A DNA stretch of 28,144 nt from Clostridia bacterium (GTDB taxonomy: Bacteria > Bacillota > Clostridia > Christensenellales > Borkfalkiaceae): the NCBI GenBank assembly GCA_900769545.1, contig CAAGGZ010000127.1, positions 1-28,144 on the forward strand. Reading direction: 5' to 3'. A program made the translations under genes and the position numbers. Positions 13,041 to 20,493 of this stretch are shown one piece after another (the stretch's first letter is position 1; each line of letters begins with the position of its first letter). The notes under the pieces are model-generated. The model was not told the origin of the DNA. It searched no databases and saw only the letters and a list, made by a program, of their open reading frames with translations.

Positions 13041-15467
13041 ATGAAAAAATTACGTCTTGGATTACTTATCCCCCTTACAGCATTGCTGATTAGCCTCGGC
13101 GCTTCGTGCGGTATTGTACAGTCGATTTCGTCGAACAGTTCTAAAGACAGCTCAACGAGTGAATCGATTCAGAATAATGATTCCAGTGTAGAAGCGCATA
13201 CCCATGTATGGAGCGACGCAACTTGTGACGAGCCCAAAAAATGTGAATGCGGCGAAACGGATGGGGAAGCACTCGGGCATAGCTATACCGAAGTAAAATT
13301 TGATGAAAATAGACATTGGTATGCTTGTGTTTGCGGCGTAGAAGATGGCGAAAATAAAGAAGCGCATTACGGCGGAACGGCTACGGCTACGGAGCTTGCC
13401 ATTTGTGAAGTTTGCTCGCAATCCTACGGCGATTTATTGTTGCCTAAAATCACGAGTCTTGTCATCAAAAACACCGACTCCGCGCAGTATGATGCTGAAA
13501 CGAAAACGTTCACGGTGAAAGCGGACTACAGTGGCGATATGCCTATCTTGGAGGCAACAGGCAAAAACTTTGATTTGTTTAGCGATTATAACGGTGATAA
13601 TAGAACGTGGGCGGTACAGTTTGCGCGTGGCGTTTCTGTAAGTCTTACAAGCGGTTGGTGGATGATAGAAGAAAATACGGCAACGCTTATATATGATACT
13701 ATCAATGCCGAACAGCTTAAAACGGAACCTTGGGAAATTAAGTATACCAATGATGGTGAGAAAACGTGGATTCCTACTGGTTACTACGTTGTGTTAGAAA
13801 CGGTAGAAGTAACGGAAGTTCCTAAAATTACGAGTGTGGTACTTAAAAACACGGACTCTGCGCAGTACGATGCTGAAACGAAAACGTTCACGGTGAAAGC
13901 GGACGGCAGCGGCGATATGCCTATCTGGGAAGCAACAGGTGAAAACTTCAATTTGCTTAGAAATTATGATTATACAGATTCAACGTGGGGCGTATTGTAT
14001 GGGACATTTTCTGTAGGTCTTACAAACGATTGGTGGACGATTGAAGGAAATACAGCGATTTTAGAAATGCCTTCTAGTTGGGCTTCATGGTTTAAAACGG
14101 AACCTTGGGAAATTCGGTATACGAATGATGCTCAAAACACGTGGATTCCTACTGGTTACTACGTTGTGTTAGAAACGGAAGAAGTAACGGAAGTTCCTGA
14201 AATCACGAGTCTTGTCATCAAAAACACCGACTCCGCACAGTACGATGCAGAAACCAAAACGTTCACGATAAAAGCGGACGGCAGCGGAGATATTCCTATT
14301 TTGGAAGCGACGGGCAAAAACTTTGATTTGTTTAGCGATTATAATTATTTGGATTCCGCATGGTTTGTATACTTTGCTTCGGGAATTGCTACTAATCTTG
14401 TAGGCGGTGGCTGGGTGTTTGAAGGAAATACGGGGCTTTATACATATTCTTCTAATGATATAAAGTACGTTAGAACGGAACCTTGGGAAATTCGGTATAC
14501 TAATGATGCTCAAAACACGTGGATTTTTACTGGTTACTATGTTGTGTTGGAAGCGGAAGAAGTAACGGAAGTTCCTGAAATTACGAGTGTGGTAATTAAG
14601 AATACGGACTCCGCACAGTATGATGCTGATACCAAAACGTTCACGATAAAAGCGGACGGCAGCGGCGATATGCCTATCTTGGAAGCAATAGGTGAAAACT
14701 TTGATTTGCTTAGTAATTATGGTGTTGGTACTTCAAAATGGAAAGTTATACTGGCTCCAGAAACGGATATGTGTCTTACTGGTTGGGGGGTTGAAGGAAA
14801 TGCGGCGATTTTAGCGATACCTTCTAATTGGGTTTCATGGTATTCAACGGAACCTCATGAAATACAATACACCAATGACAATAAGGAGACTTGGGTTGCT
14901 ACGGGCTACTATATTGTAGTAGAAACGGTTGCTGGGGGGATTACGAATGTAGAGGAATTGCAGGCGGCTGTTAACGCAGGCGGAACGGTAACCTTGACGC
15001 AGGATCTTGTTTTAAGCGCGAACGTTCGCATTGACACTGCTGTTAATGTAACGATTGATTTAAATGGTTTTTCTATCACGGAGCCAGGTGTTGGGTGTGG
15101 ATTGTTTGATATTAGACATGAGGACGCAATATTGACGATTAAGGGAGAAGGAACTCTGTCCTCGAATGGTACGGCGCCGATATATATTTTCGAGGGAACG
15201 CTGATTATAGAAAACGGTGTAACGATTGACGGTAGAGCGTATGATGAAACTCTTGATTGGTGTATTATGTTAACAGAGGACGGTCATGTTGTCCTCAATG
15301 GCGGTACGTTTATCAGCGGCGAGGCTCTTGCGGTTTTATGTGTAAAAACGGGGACTTGTAAAGTTAATGGCGGTACGTTTACCTATGATCCCAGTGAATA
15401 TGTAGACGCCACGACGCATACGGTTACGCAGAACGATGAAGGATTGTACATTGTAACGGCAATCTAA
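13041..15467 (+). CDS. Large repeat-containing surface lipoprotein with beta-helix C-terminus
   Basis: Predicted cell-surface protein of 808 residues; I do not recognise a named family for the whole. The start is ATG 13041, with GGAG 7 bases upstream and the signal MKKLRLGLLIPLTALLISL directly after it; the in-frame ATG at 13023 lacks such a site. A lipobox-like GASC puts the lipidated Cys at 23 (Gly at -3 is less usual), followed by a Ser-rich linker (27-50). Residues 53-130 form a Cys/His-rich region common in clostridial surface proteins (HTHVW, CECG, LGH, HWYACVCG, ICEVC). Four repeats of about 125 residues start at 135, 261, 386 and 512, each with KNTDSAQYDA and TEPWEI/YTND near its ends. 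From about 636 a pectin-lyase-like beta-helix runs to the end. Likely an adhesin or glycan-binding protein (inference). Confidence 0.85.
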   Translation: MKKLRLGLLIPLTALLISLGASCGIVQSISSNSSKDSSTSESIQNNDSSVEAHTHVWSDATCDEPKKCECGETDGEALGHSYTEVKFDENRHWYACVCGVEDGENKEAHYGGTATATELAICEVCSQSYGDLLLPKITSLVIKNTDSAQYDAETKTFTVKADYSGDMPILEATGKNFDLFSDYNGDNRTWAVQFARGVSVSLTSGWWMIEENTATLIYDTINAEQLKTEPWEIKYTNDGEKTWIPTGYYVVLETVEVTEVPKITSVVLKNTDSAQYDAETKTFTVKADGSGDMPIWEATGENFNLLRNYDYTDSTWGVLYGTFSVGLTNDWWTIEGNTAILEMPSSWASWFKTEPWEIRYTNDAQNTWIPTGYYVVLETEEVTEVPEITSLVIKNTDSAQYDAETKTFTIKADGSGDIPILEATGKNFDLFSDYNYLDSAWFVYFASGIATNLVGGGWVFEGNTGLYTYSSNDIKYVRTEPWEIRYTNDAQNTWIFTGYYVVLEAEEVTEVPEITSVVIKNTDSAQYDADTKTFTIKADGSGDMPILEAIGENFDLLSNYGVGTSKWKVILAPETDMCLTGWGVEGNAAILAIPSNWVSWYSTEPHEIQYTNDNKETWVATGYYIVVETVAGGITNVEELQAAVNAGGTVTLTQDLVLSANVRIDTAVNVTIDLNGFSITEPGVGCGLFDIRHEDAILTIKGEGTLSSNGTAPIYIFEGTLIIENGVTIDGRAYDETLDWCIMLTEDGHVVLNGGTFISGEALAVLCVKTGTCKVNGGTFTYDPSEYVDATTHTVTQNDEGLYIVTAI
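13443..14934 (+). repeat. Four tandem intragenic repeats (A-B-A-B)
   Basis: Units begin at 13443, 13821, 14196 and 14574, and are 378, 375, 378 and about 361 bases long. The first and last thirds of each unit are almost identical, while the middles differ. Units 1 and 3 share ATCACGAGTCTTGTCATC and encode GKNFDLFSDYN; units 2 and 4 share ATTACGAGTGTGGTA and encode GENF-LL-NY. This suggests that a two-unit block was duplicated. Confidence 0.9.
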
Positions 15468-15516
15468 ATGTGAAGAAAGAAAGATTTTAGAATTTGAAAA
15501 AAGTAAAAAGTATGGT

Positions 15517-15545
15517 AAAAGCCGTGGCGTTAAGCCACGGCTTTT
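15517..15545. terminator. Bidirectional terminator between the lipoprotein gene and uppP
   Basis: AAAAGCCGTGGC (15517-15528) pairs with GCCACGGCTTTT (15534-15545) around GTTAA. The stem ends in T on both strands, so it can stop transcription of both converging genes. Confidence 0.92.
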
Positions 15546-15560
15546 AAATGCAAAGTGTAT

Positions 15561-16418
15561 TTAGAACATCGATGGAATAACCAATGCGGCAAGCACCACT
15601 GCGCCGAGCGCGATTCTGTACCAGCCGAAGACTTTGAAATCGTGCTTTCTGACAAAATTCATAAGCAGTTTTACGCAGAAGAAGGAGACTCCAAACGCCA
15701 CGACAGAGCCGATGGCAAGATAGCCAAGCTCCGCACCTGTCATTGCGCCTGCGTCTAAGAAAAATTTGAGCAATTTATACGCGCTGGAGCCGACCATGGT
15801 CGGGATTGCCAAAATGAAAGTAAATTCTGCAGCGGTCGGTCGGGTGAGCCCCAAAAGGAGCGCGCCGATAATCGTAATGCCCGAACGGGAAGTGCCGGGG
15901 ATTGCCGCAAGGAGCTGGAAACAGCCGATAAAGAACGCGTATTTGTAGGAAATCTGCGCAAGCTCCGAAATCGTTGCTTCCTTTTTATTGTATTTTTCAA
16001 TGAGGATAAAGGCTACGCCGTAGAGGATAAGCGTAGAGGCGATGAGGATTGTTTGCACGTATTCCGTCATATTTTCAAAAACCATATCCACGGCAATCGC
16101 GCAGATGGCAGGGATACACGCAACGATGACTTTCAGCCACAGACTCCAAACGTCCTTTTTCCAATAAACTTTCAGTTTATTTTCTTCCGATTTGGTTGCT
16201 CCCCAAGGGAATATTTTGTTCCAAAACAGGAGCACTACGGCAAGAATCGCCGCAAGCTGAACAACGTATTCGAACATACTCATAAATTCGTCGGAAAGGG
16301 TACTGGGATAAAAATTGTTGAATAAAACCATGTGTCCCGTACTCGACACGGGGAGCCATTCGGTGACGCCCTCGATGATACCGAGTAGGATAACTTGTAA
16401 AAGCTCTAAAAATTTCAT
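15561..16418 (-). CDS. uppP: Undecaprenyl-diphosphatase UppP/BacA
   Basis: Integral membrane enzyme (285 residues) that dephosphorylates undecaprenyl pyrophosphate to recycle the lipid carrier of peptidoglycan and wall polymer synthesis; overexpression gives bacitracin resistance. The two family signatures are present: EGVTEWLPVSSTGHM near the N-terminus and PGTSRSGITI in the second half, the latter carrying the catalytic Ser/Arg region. About eight hydrophobic segments fit the known fold. On the minus strand the start follows GAGG. It is a single-gene unit, divergent from the cold-shock gene. Confidence 0.97.
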   Translation of the reverse strand: MKFLELLQVILLGIIEGVTEWLPVSSTGHMVLFNNFYPSTLSDEFMSMFEYVVQLAAILAVVLLFWNKIFPWGATKSEENKLKVYWKKDVWSLWLKVIVACIPAICAIAVDMVFENMTEYVQTILIASTLILYGVAFILIEKYNKKEATISELAQISYKYAFFIGCFQLLAAIPGTSRSGITIIGALLLGLTRPTAAEFTFILAIPTMVGSSAYKLLKFFLDAGAMTGAELGYLAIGSVVAFGVSFFCVKLLMNFVRKHDFKVFGWYRIALGAVVLAALVIPSMF

Positions 16419-16449
16419 AACAACCTCAATATGATGATATGTGTATTCA

Positions 16450-16478
16450 ATTATAGCATTTCAAATGCGCGAAAGTCC
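16450..16478 (-). promoter_or_regulatory. Probable uppP promoter
   Basis: On the minus strand, a perfect TATAAT lies at 16455-16450, 32 bases before the start codon. The upstream hexamer TGGACT (16479-16474, spacer 18) matches the -35 consensus at only 4 of 6 bases, so the -10 carries most of the weight. Confidence 0.5.
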
Positions 16479-16539
16479 ATTATTTTGGTAAAAAAACCGA
16501 AAAAAAGATGTCTATTTGTTAAAAATTTCAAAAAGTGTA

Positions 16540-16568
16540 TTGATTTTTGAAAAAAAGTGTGTTATAAT
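16540..16568 (+). promoter_or_regulatory. Promoter of the cold-shock gene
   Basis: TTGATT (16540-16545), a 17-base spacer and a perfect TATAAT (16563-16568). Transcription would start near 16575, giving a leader of about 70 bases. Confidence 0.75.
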
Positions 16569-16578
16569 TCGGGTAAGG

Positions 16579-16618
16579 TGCAGTGTAACGTTTATGCTAC
16601 GAGGACGTTTTTACTGCA
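16579..16618 (+). promoter_or_regulatory. Possible structured 5' leader of the cold-shock mRNA
   Basis: In the predicted leader TGCAGT (16579-16584) can pair with ACTGCA (16613-16618) and AACG (16587-16590) with CGTT (16606-16609), forming a two-part stem just upstream of the GAAGGGGG ribosome site. cspA leaders in other bacteria fold in a temperature-dependent way; whether this one does is unknown. Confidence 0.4.
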
Positions 16619-16645
16619 GAATTATTATGAAGGGGGCACGAAAAA

Positions 16646-16858
16646 ATGTGTCAAGGTACAGTTAAGTGGTTTAATGCGGAAAAGGGGTATGGATTTATTG
16701 CCAACGATGAAGGCGGCGATGATGTATTCGTGCATTTTTCTGCAATCGTCGCGGATGGTTACAGAAGATTGAAGGAGGGGCAGAAGGTTACGTTTGAAAC
16801 GGAAGCTGATCCCAAAAATCCTGAAAAGCTCCGCGCTGTTAATGTTCAAGCGCAATAA
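16646..16858 (+). CDS. Cold-shock domain protein (CspA family)
   Basis: A 70-residue single cold-shock domain that binds single-stranded RNA and DNA and acts as an RNA chaperone. RNP1 is KGYGFI and RNP2 is VFVHF, in the standard order after GTVKWFNAEKG. The segment NDEGGDDVFVHFSAI is typical. Met-Cys at the start is unusual, as most members begin MxxGTVKWF with a different second residue. GAAGGGGG gives a strong ribosome site. It is a single-gene unit with its own promoter and terminator, divergent from uppP. Confidence 0.96.
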   Translation: MCQGTVKWFNAEKGYGFIANDEGGDDVFVHFSAIVADGYRRLKEGQKVTFETEADPKNPEKLRAVNVQAQ

Positions 16859-16877
16859 GTTGAAGAAACGTAAAACG

Positions 16878-16902
16878 CCGTGCCTATAGGGCGCGGTTTT
16901 TT
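16878..16902 (+). terminator. Intrinsic terminator of the cold-shock gene
   Basis: CCGTGCC (16878-16884) pairs with GGCGCGG (16890-16896), including one G-T pair, around TATAG, followed by six T. It lies 20 bases after the stop. Confidence 0.88.
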
Positions 16903-16936
16903 ATGTGAAAATTTGGCATAAAAATTCTTTGTACCA

Positions 16937-16965
16937 TTGACAAAAAGGCTTGGATATAGTATAAT
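16937..16965 (+). promoter_or_regulatory. Consensus sigma-A promoter of the lgt/galK-glpK unit
   Basis: TTGACA (16937-16942), a 17-base spacer and TATAAT (16960-16965): both boxes are perfect at ideal spacing, the best match in the window. It should give strong, probably constitutive transcription. GGGGGAG precedes the start at 16995. Confidence 0.9.
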
Positions 16966-16994
16966 GGAGTCAATAAATTATAAGGGGGAGTTTT

Positions 16995-18917
16995 ATGTAT
17001 CCCTATGCAGTGCTATTTGGCATGGGTTTTTATGAAATATTTCTAATTATCGCCATGCTTTCTGCGTTGTTTATTGCCGATCAGTTGGGTATAAAACGCG
17101 GTTTCTCCGTAAAATTACAAAAGCTTGTCATTATTGCGGCGGTCGGCGCGATTGTGCTTGGGATTGTGGGCGCAATGCTCTTTCAAGCGGTGTACGATTG
17201 GATTAAAACGGGCGTGTTTGACGCGTTTGGCTCCGGTATGACCTTCTACGGTGGGTTTATTTTCGGGGTATTGGTGTTTTTGGCGATTTGGTTTGGCGGT
17301 TCCAGACTTATCAAAATTGGGGACGAAGCCATCAAAAAAACGGGCGATATGGCGGATATAGCCGCCTGCGTAGTGCCGCTCGGGCATGCGTTTGGCAGAC
17401 TGGGGTGCTTTTTTGCAGGTTGTTGCCACGGCGCGAAAACGGACGCTTGGTACGGCGTGATGATGCGTGGGCAAAAAGTAGTGCCCTTGCAGTTGTTTGA
17501 AGCGGCGTTCCTGTTTGTTTTGGCGGCGGCTCTGTTCGTATTATTTTTTAAATGGAAAGACGAAAAACGAGTGCCTTTATTACCGCTTTACGGTATCGGG
17601 TACGGCGTTTGGAGATTTATTTTGGAATATTTCCGTGGCGATGACCGCGGAATGACGGTGGTTTCATGGCTCTCGCCGTCGCAGCTCATAGCGATTGTTT
17701 TGATTGCGGCAGGTGTTGTATATTTGACAGTTTGGTATATGAAGAGGAGTAAGAAAATGGAAAACAAGAAAGACGCAACGGTATGTTTTAAGGAAATTTT
17801 CGGCGCAGAAGCGGAAGATTTCTTCACGGCGGCAGGCAGAATCAACGTCATTGGCGAGCACGTCGATTATTGCGGCGGTAAGGTATTCCCTGCGGCGCTC
17901 AATTTGCGTTGCAATGTATACGGCAGAAAGACGGAGGGGAATGTGATTCGCTTGGCGTTCCGTGGGATTGACGGGATTGTGGAGCTTGAAATCGATAAGC
18001 TGGACTCCTATAAAAAATTGCCTATTGGGAATTATCAGGCAGGCGTTGCTTACTTCTTGCAACAAGAGGGCGTGAAAATTACGCCTTGCGATTTGTATTA
18101 CGACTGCACCGTACCTTTTGGCAGCGGTTTGTCCTCTTCGGCGGCAATCGAAGTGGCAACGGCGGTTGCGTTCTCCGAGTATGCAGGGGTGGAATACGAT
18201 AAAGTGAAGCTTGCGCTCCTTTCGCAGAAAGCGGAAAATCAATACGCAGGCGTGAATTGCGGTATTATGGACCAATTTGCTTCGGCGATGGGCAAAAAAG
18301 ACCACGCGGTACTTCTGAATTGCGCTACTTTGGAGTATGAATACGTGCCTTTACAGCTTGGGGAGTATTGCCTCGTTGTGGCAAACTGCAACAAGCCGCA
18401 CAATCTTGTGGAAAGCAAGTACAACGTTCGCCGTCAGGAAGTGGAAACGGCGCTCAAGCTTATCAAACAGAAATTGGACGTTGGCTGTCTTGCGGAAATC
18501 ACGCCCAAGCAGTTTAATGAAGTGAAGTATCTCTTGTCGGGTGTGGTAGCCCGTCGCGCCGAACACGTCGTTATGGAATGTGACCGTGTGAATAAGGCGG
18601 TGGAAGCCCTCAAATCAGGGGATTTGGTGGAGCTTGGCAGACTTTTGAACGAGAGCCATTACAGTCTCCGTGATTTGTATGAGGTTACGGGTAAGGAGCT
18701 GGATACGCTCAGCGCGTTGGCGAGAAAGGAAACGGATTGTTTGGGGTCTCGTATGATTGGCGCAGGTTTTGGCGGCTGTACCATTTCCATTGTCAAGAAA
18801 ACGGCGGTAGAAGGCTTTATTCGCCGTGTGGGTAAGGCATATCAAGACGCAATCGGCTATAAGGCGAGTTTCTATGAAACCTCTATTGAGGACGGTATTA
18901 CGGTAAGCAAATTATAA
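16995..18917 (+). CDS. Lgt-family protein fused in frame to galactokinase
   Basis: One uninterrupted 640-residue frame. Residues 1-254 are a prolipoprotein diacylglyceryl transferase-family membrane protein: several TM segments, YGGF (85-88), GRLGCFFAGCCHG (134-146), VPLQLFEAA and GYGVWRFILEYFRGDDRG. The Cys-rich core replaces the Asn/Glu form of classical Lgt, as in a Clostridia/Bacteroidota subgroup, so true Lgt activity is uncertain. Residues 255-640 are a complete GHMP galactokinase (386 aa, full length): GRINVIGEHVDY (281-292), VPFGSGLSSSAA (373-384) and GAGFGG (589-594). At the junction, ATG 17757 is preceded by AGAGGAG 7 bases upstream, so GalK may also be made alone. Either a real fusion, a lost stop codon or a sequence error explains it. 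The Lgt C-terminus is cytoplasmic, so a tethered kinase would face its substrate. Confidence 0.85.
   Translation: MYPYAVLFGMGFYEIFLIIAMLSALFIADQLGIKRGFSVKLQKLVIIAAVGAIVLGIVGAMLFQAVYDWIKTGVFDAFGSGMTFYGGFIFGVLVFLAIWFGGSRLIKIGDEAIKKTGDMADIAACVVPLGHAFGRLGCFFAGCCHGAKTDAWYGVMMRGQKVVPLQLFEAAFLFVLAAALFVLFFKWKDEKRVPLLPLYGIGYGVWRFILEYFRGDDRGMTVVSWLSPSQLIAIVLIAAGVVYLTVWYMKRSKKMENKKDATVCFKEIFGAEAEDFFTAAGRINVIGEHVDYCGGKVFPAALNLRCNVYGRKTEGNVIRLAFRGIDGIVELEIDKLDSYKKLPIGNYQAGVAYFLQQEGVKITPCDLYYDCTVPFGSGLSSSAAIEVATAVAFSEYAGVEYDKVKLALLSQKAENQYAGVNCGIMDQFASAMGKKDHAVLLNCATLEYEYVPLQLGEYCLVVANCNKPHNLVESKYNVRRQEVETALKLIKQKLDVGCLAEITPKQFNEVKYLLSGVVARRAEHVVMECDRVNKAVEALKSGDLVELGRLLNESHYSLRDLYEVTGKELDTLSALARKETDCLGSRMIGAGFGGCTISIVKKTAVEGFIRRVGKAYQDAIGYKASFYETSIEDGITVSKL
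17743..17759 (+). promoter_or_regulatory. Internal ribosome-binding site and start codon for galactokinase
   Basis: AGAGGAG (17743-17749) sits 7 bases before ATG 17757, exactly where the galactokinase homology begins. It implies that galK was, or still is, a separately initiated cistron, although no stop codon ends the Lgt frame before it. Confidence 0.7.
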
Positions 18918-18942
18918 GCGTTCGATGGGGGGCAGGTACGAG

Positions 18943-20430
18943 ATGAAGTATATTTTGGCGCTCGATCAAGGCACGACGTCTTCACGTGTTGCTCTTGTCG
19001 ATGAAAATCAAAAAATAACCACCATACTCAGCCGTGAGTTTCCTCAGATTTATCCCGAAGAGGGCTGGGTAGAGCACGACCCAATGGATATTTGGTCGAG
19101 TCAGTACGGCGTAATGATGGAGGTTGTCGCAAAGAGCGGCGTTTCGCCTTCCGATATAGTGGCGATTGGGATTACCAATCAACGCGAAACGACGATTGTT
19201 TGGGATAAAAATACAGGAAAGCCTGTTTATAACGCTATCGTTTGGCAATGTCGCCGTACGGCAGGAATGATTGACGAGCTCAAGGCGCAAGGCGTCTCGG
19301 AGAAAATCACGGAAAAGACGGGACTGATTCCCGACGCATACTTTTCGGCGAGTAAGCTGAAATGGATTCTTGACCACGTGGAGGGCGCAAGAGAAAAAGC
19401 GGAAAAGGGAGAGCTTTTGTTCGGTACGGTGGATACTTGGCTCGTATGGAAGCTGACGGACGGTAAGGCGCACGTTACAGACGGCACCAATGCGTCTAGG
19501 ACAATGTTATTTAATATCAATACGATGGAGTGGGATGAGGAGTTGTTGAAGCTCTTTGATATTCCCCGTCAGATGTTGCCTACGGTTTGTAGCTCCGGCG
19601 AGGTGTTCGGGTATGCGAAAGTGGGAGGAAAAGATATTCCCATTGCAGGAATTGCAGGCGATCAACAGGCGGCGCTGTTCGGACAGGGCTGCTTTGAGCG
19701 CGGCGAAGGGAAAAATACATACGGAACGGGCTGTTTTCTGCTGATGAATGCAGGGGAAACGAGACCGATTAGTAAAAACGGGCTACTCACGACGGTAGCG
19801 GCGACGCTCCAAGGACAAAAGCCGCAGTATGCGTTGGAAGGGAGCGTTTTTATCGCAGGCGCGGTGATTCAGTGGCTTCGGGACGAAATGCGTTTTTTCA
19901 CGGAAAGCCGTGACGCGGAGTATTACGCGCAGAAGGTAGAAGATACGGGCGGCGTGTATATTGTGCCTGCCTTTACGGGGATTGGCGCGCCTTATTGGGA
20001 TATGTACGCCAGAGGCACGATTGTCGGTATTACGAGAGGAACGAAACGGGAACATATTGTTCGCGCCGCGCAGGAATCGATTGCCTATCAATCGGCAGAC
20101 CTTGTTGCCGCTATGGAGCGTGACACAGGCATGGAATTAAAGGTTTTAAAGGTGGACGGTGGAGCTTCCCGAGATAGCTTTTTGATGCAATTCCAAGCGG
20201 ATATATTGGGCGCAGAAGTCGTTAAACCCACTTCGCATGAAACGACGGCGTTGGGGGTTGCTATGCTCGCAGGGTTGACGGTAGGGCTTTGGAAAGACGC
20301 GCAGGAATTAAAACAAAAGCAAGAAATCGCTTGTCGCTATGCGCCGAAAATGGACGCTTGTGTTCGAGAAAGCAAGCTTAAGAAATGGCACAAGGCAGTA
20401 GAAAGAAGTCTTGGCTGGGAATTGGATTAA
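18943..20430 (+). CDS. glpK: Glycerol kinase
   Basis: FGGY-family kinase (495 residues, normal length) that phosphorylates glycerol to sn-glycerol 3-phosphate. The first phosphate loop is LALDQGTTSSR. QRETTIVWDKNTGKPVYNAI, the IAGDQQAALFGQ segment and the C-terminal VDGGASRDSFLMQFQADIL are all diagnostic of GlpK. Start 18943 is preferred because LALDQGT-type kinases begin two or three residues before this motif; ATG 18925 would add MGGRYE and overlap the purine-rich ribosome site. It lies 25 bases after the galactokinase stop, in the same transcription unit. No glycerol facilitator or dehydrogenase is nearby, so the role may be glycerol salvage for lipid synthesis (inference). Confidence 0.96.
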   Translation: MKYILALDQGTTSSRVALVDENQKITTILSREFPQIYPEEGWVEHDPMDIWSSQYGVMMEVVAKSGVSPSDIVAIGITNQRETTIVWDKNTGKPVYNAIVWQCRRTAGMIDELKAQGVSEKITEKTGLIPDAYFSASKLKWILDHVEGAREKAEKGELLFGTVDTWLVWKLTDGKAHVTDGTNASRTMLFNINTMEWDEELLKLFDIPRQMLPTVCSSGEVFGYAKVGGKDIPIAGIAGDQQAALFGQGCFERGEGKNTYGTGCFLLMNAGETRPISKNGLLTTVAATLQGQKPQYALEGSVFIAGAVIQWLRDEMRFFTESRDAEYYAQKVEDTGGVYIVPAFTGIGAPYWDMYARGTIVGITRGTKREHIVRAAQESIAYQSADLVAAMERDTGMELKVLKVDGGASRDSFLMQFQADILGAEVVKPTSHETTALGVAMLAGLTVGLWKDAQELKQKQEIACRYAPKMDACVRESKLKKWHKAVERSLGWELD

Positions 20431-20435
20431 AAAAT

Positions 20436-20457
20436 AGCCGCCGAAGTTTCGGCGGCT
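20436..20457. terminator. GC-rich hairpin between glpK and cca
   Basis: AGCCGCCGA (20436-20444) pairs with TCGGCGGCT (20449-20457). The downstream sequence is only T-rich (TTGCTATATATTTTTATT) rather than a clean run, so termination for glpK is likely but not textbook. It also lies between the converging glpK and cca genes. Confidence 0.7.
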
Positions 20458-20493
20458 TGCTATATATTTTTATTGAACGCATACCTGCTATGC

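Noticed and set aside
13443..14934. Repeats considered as a CRISPR array or mobile element
   Set aside because: The units are about 375 bases, stay in frame and encode repeated protein domains; there are no short regular spacers, terminal inverted repeats or transposase.
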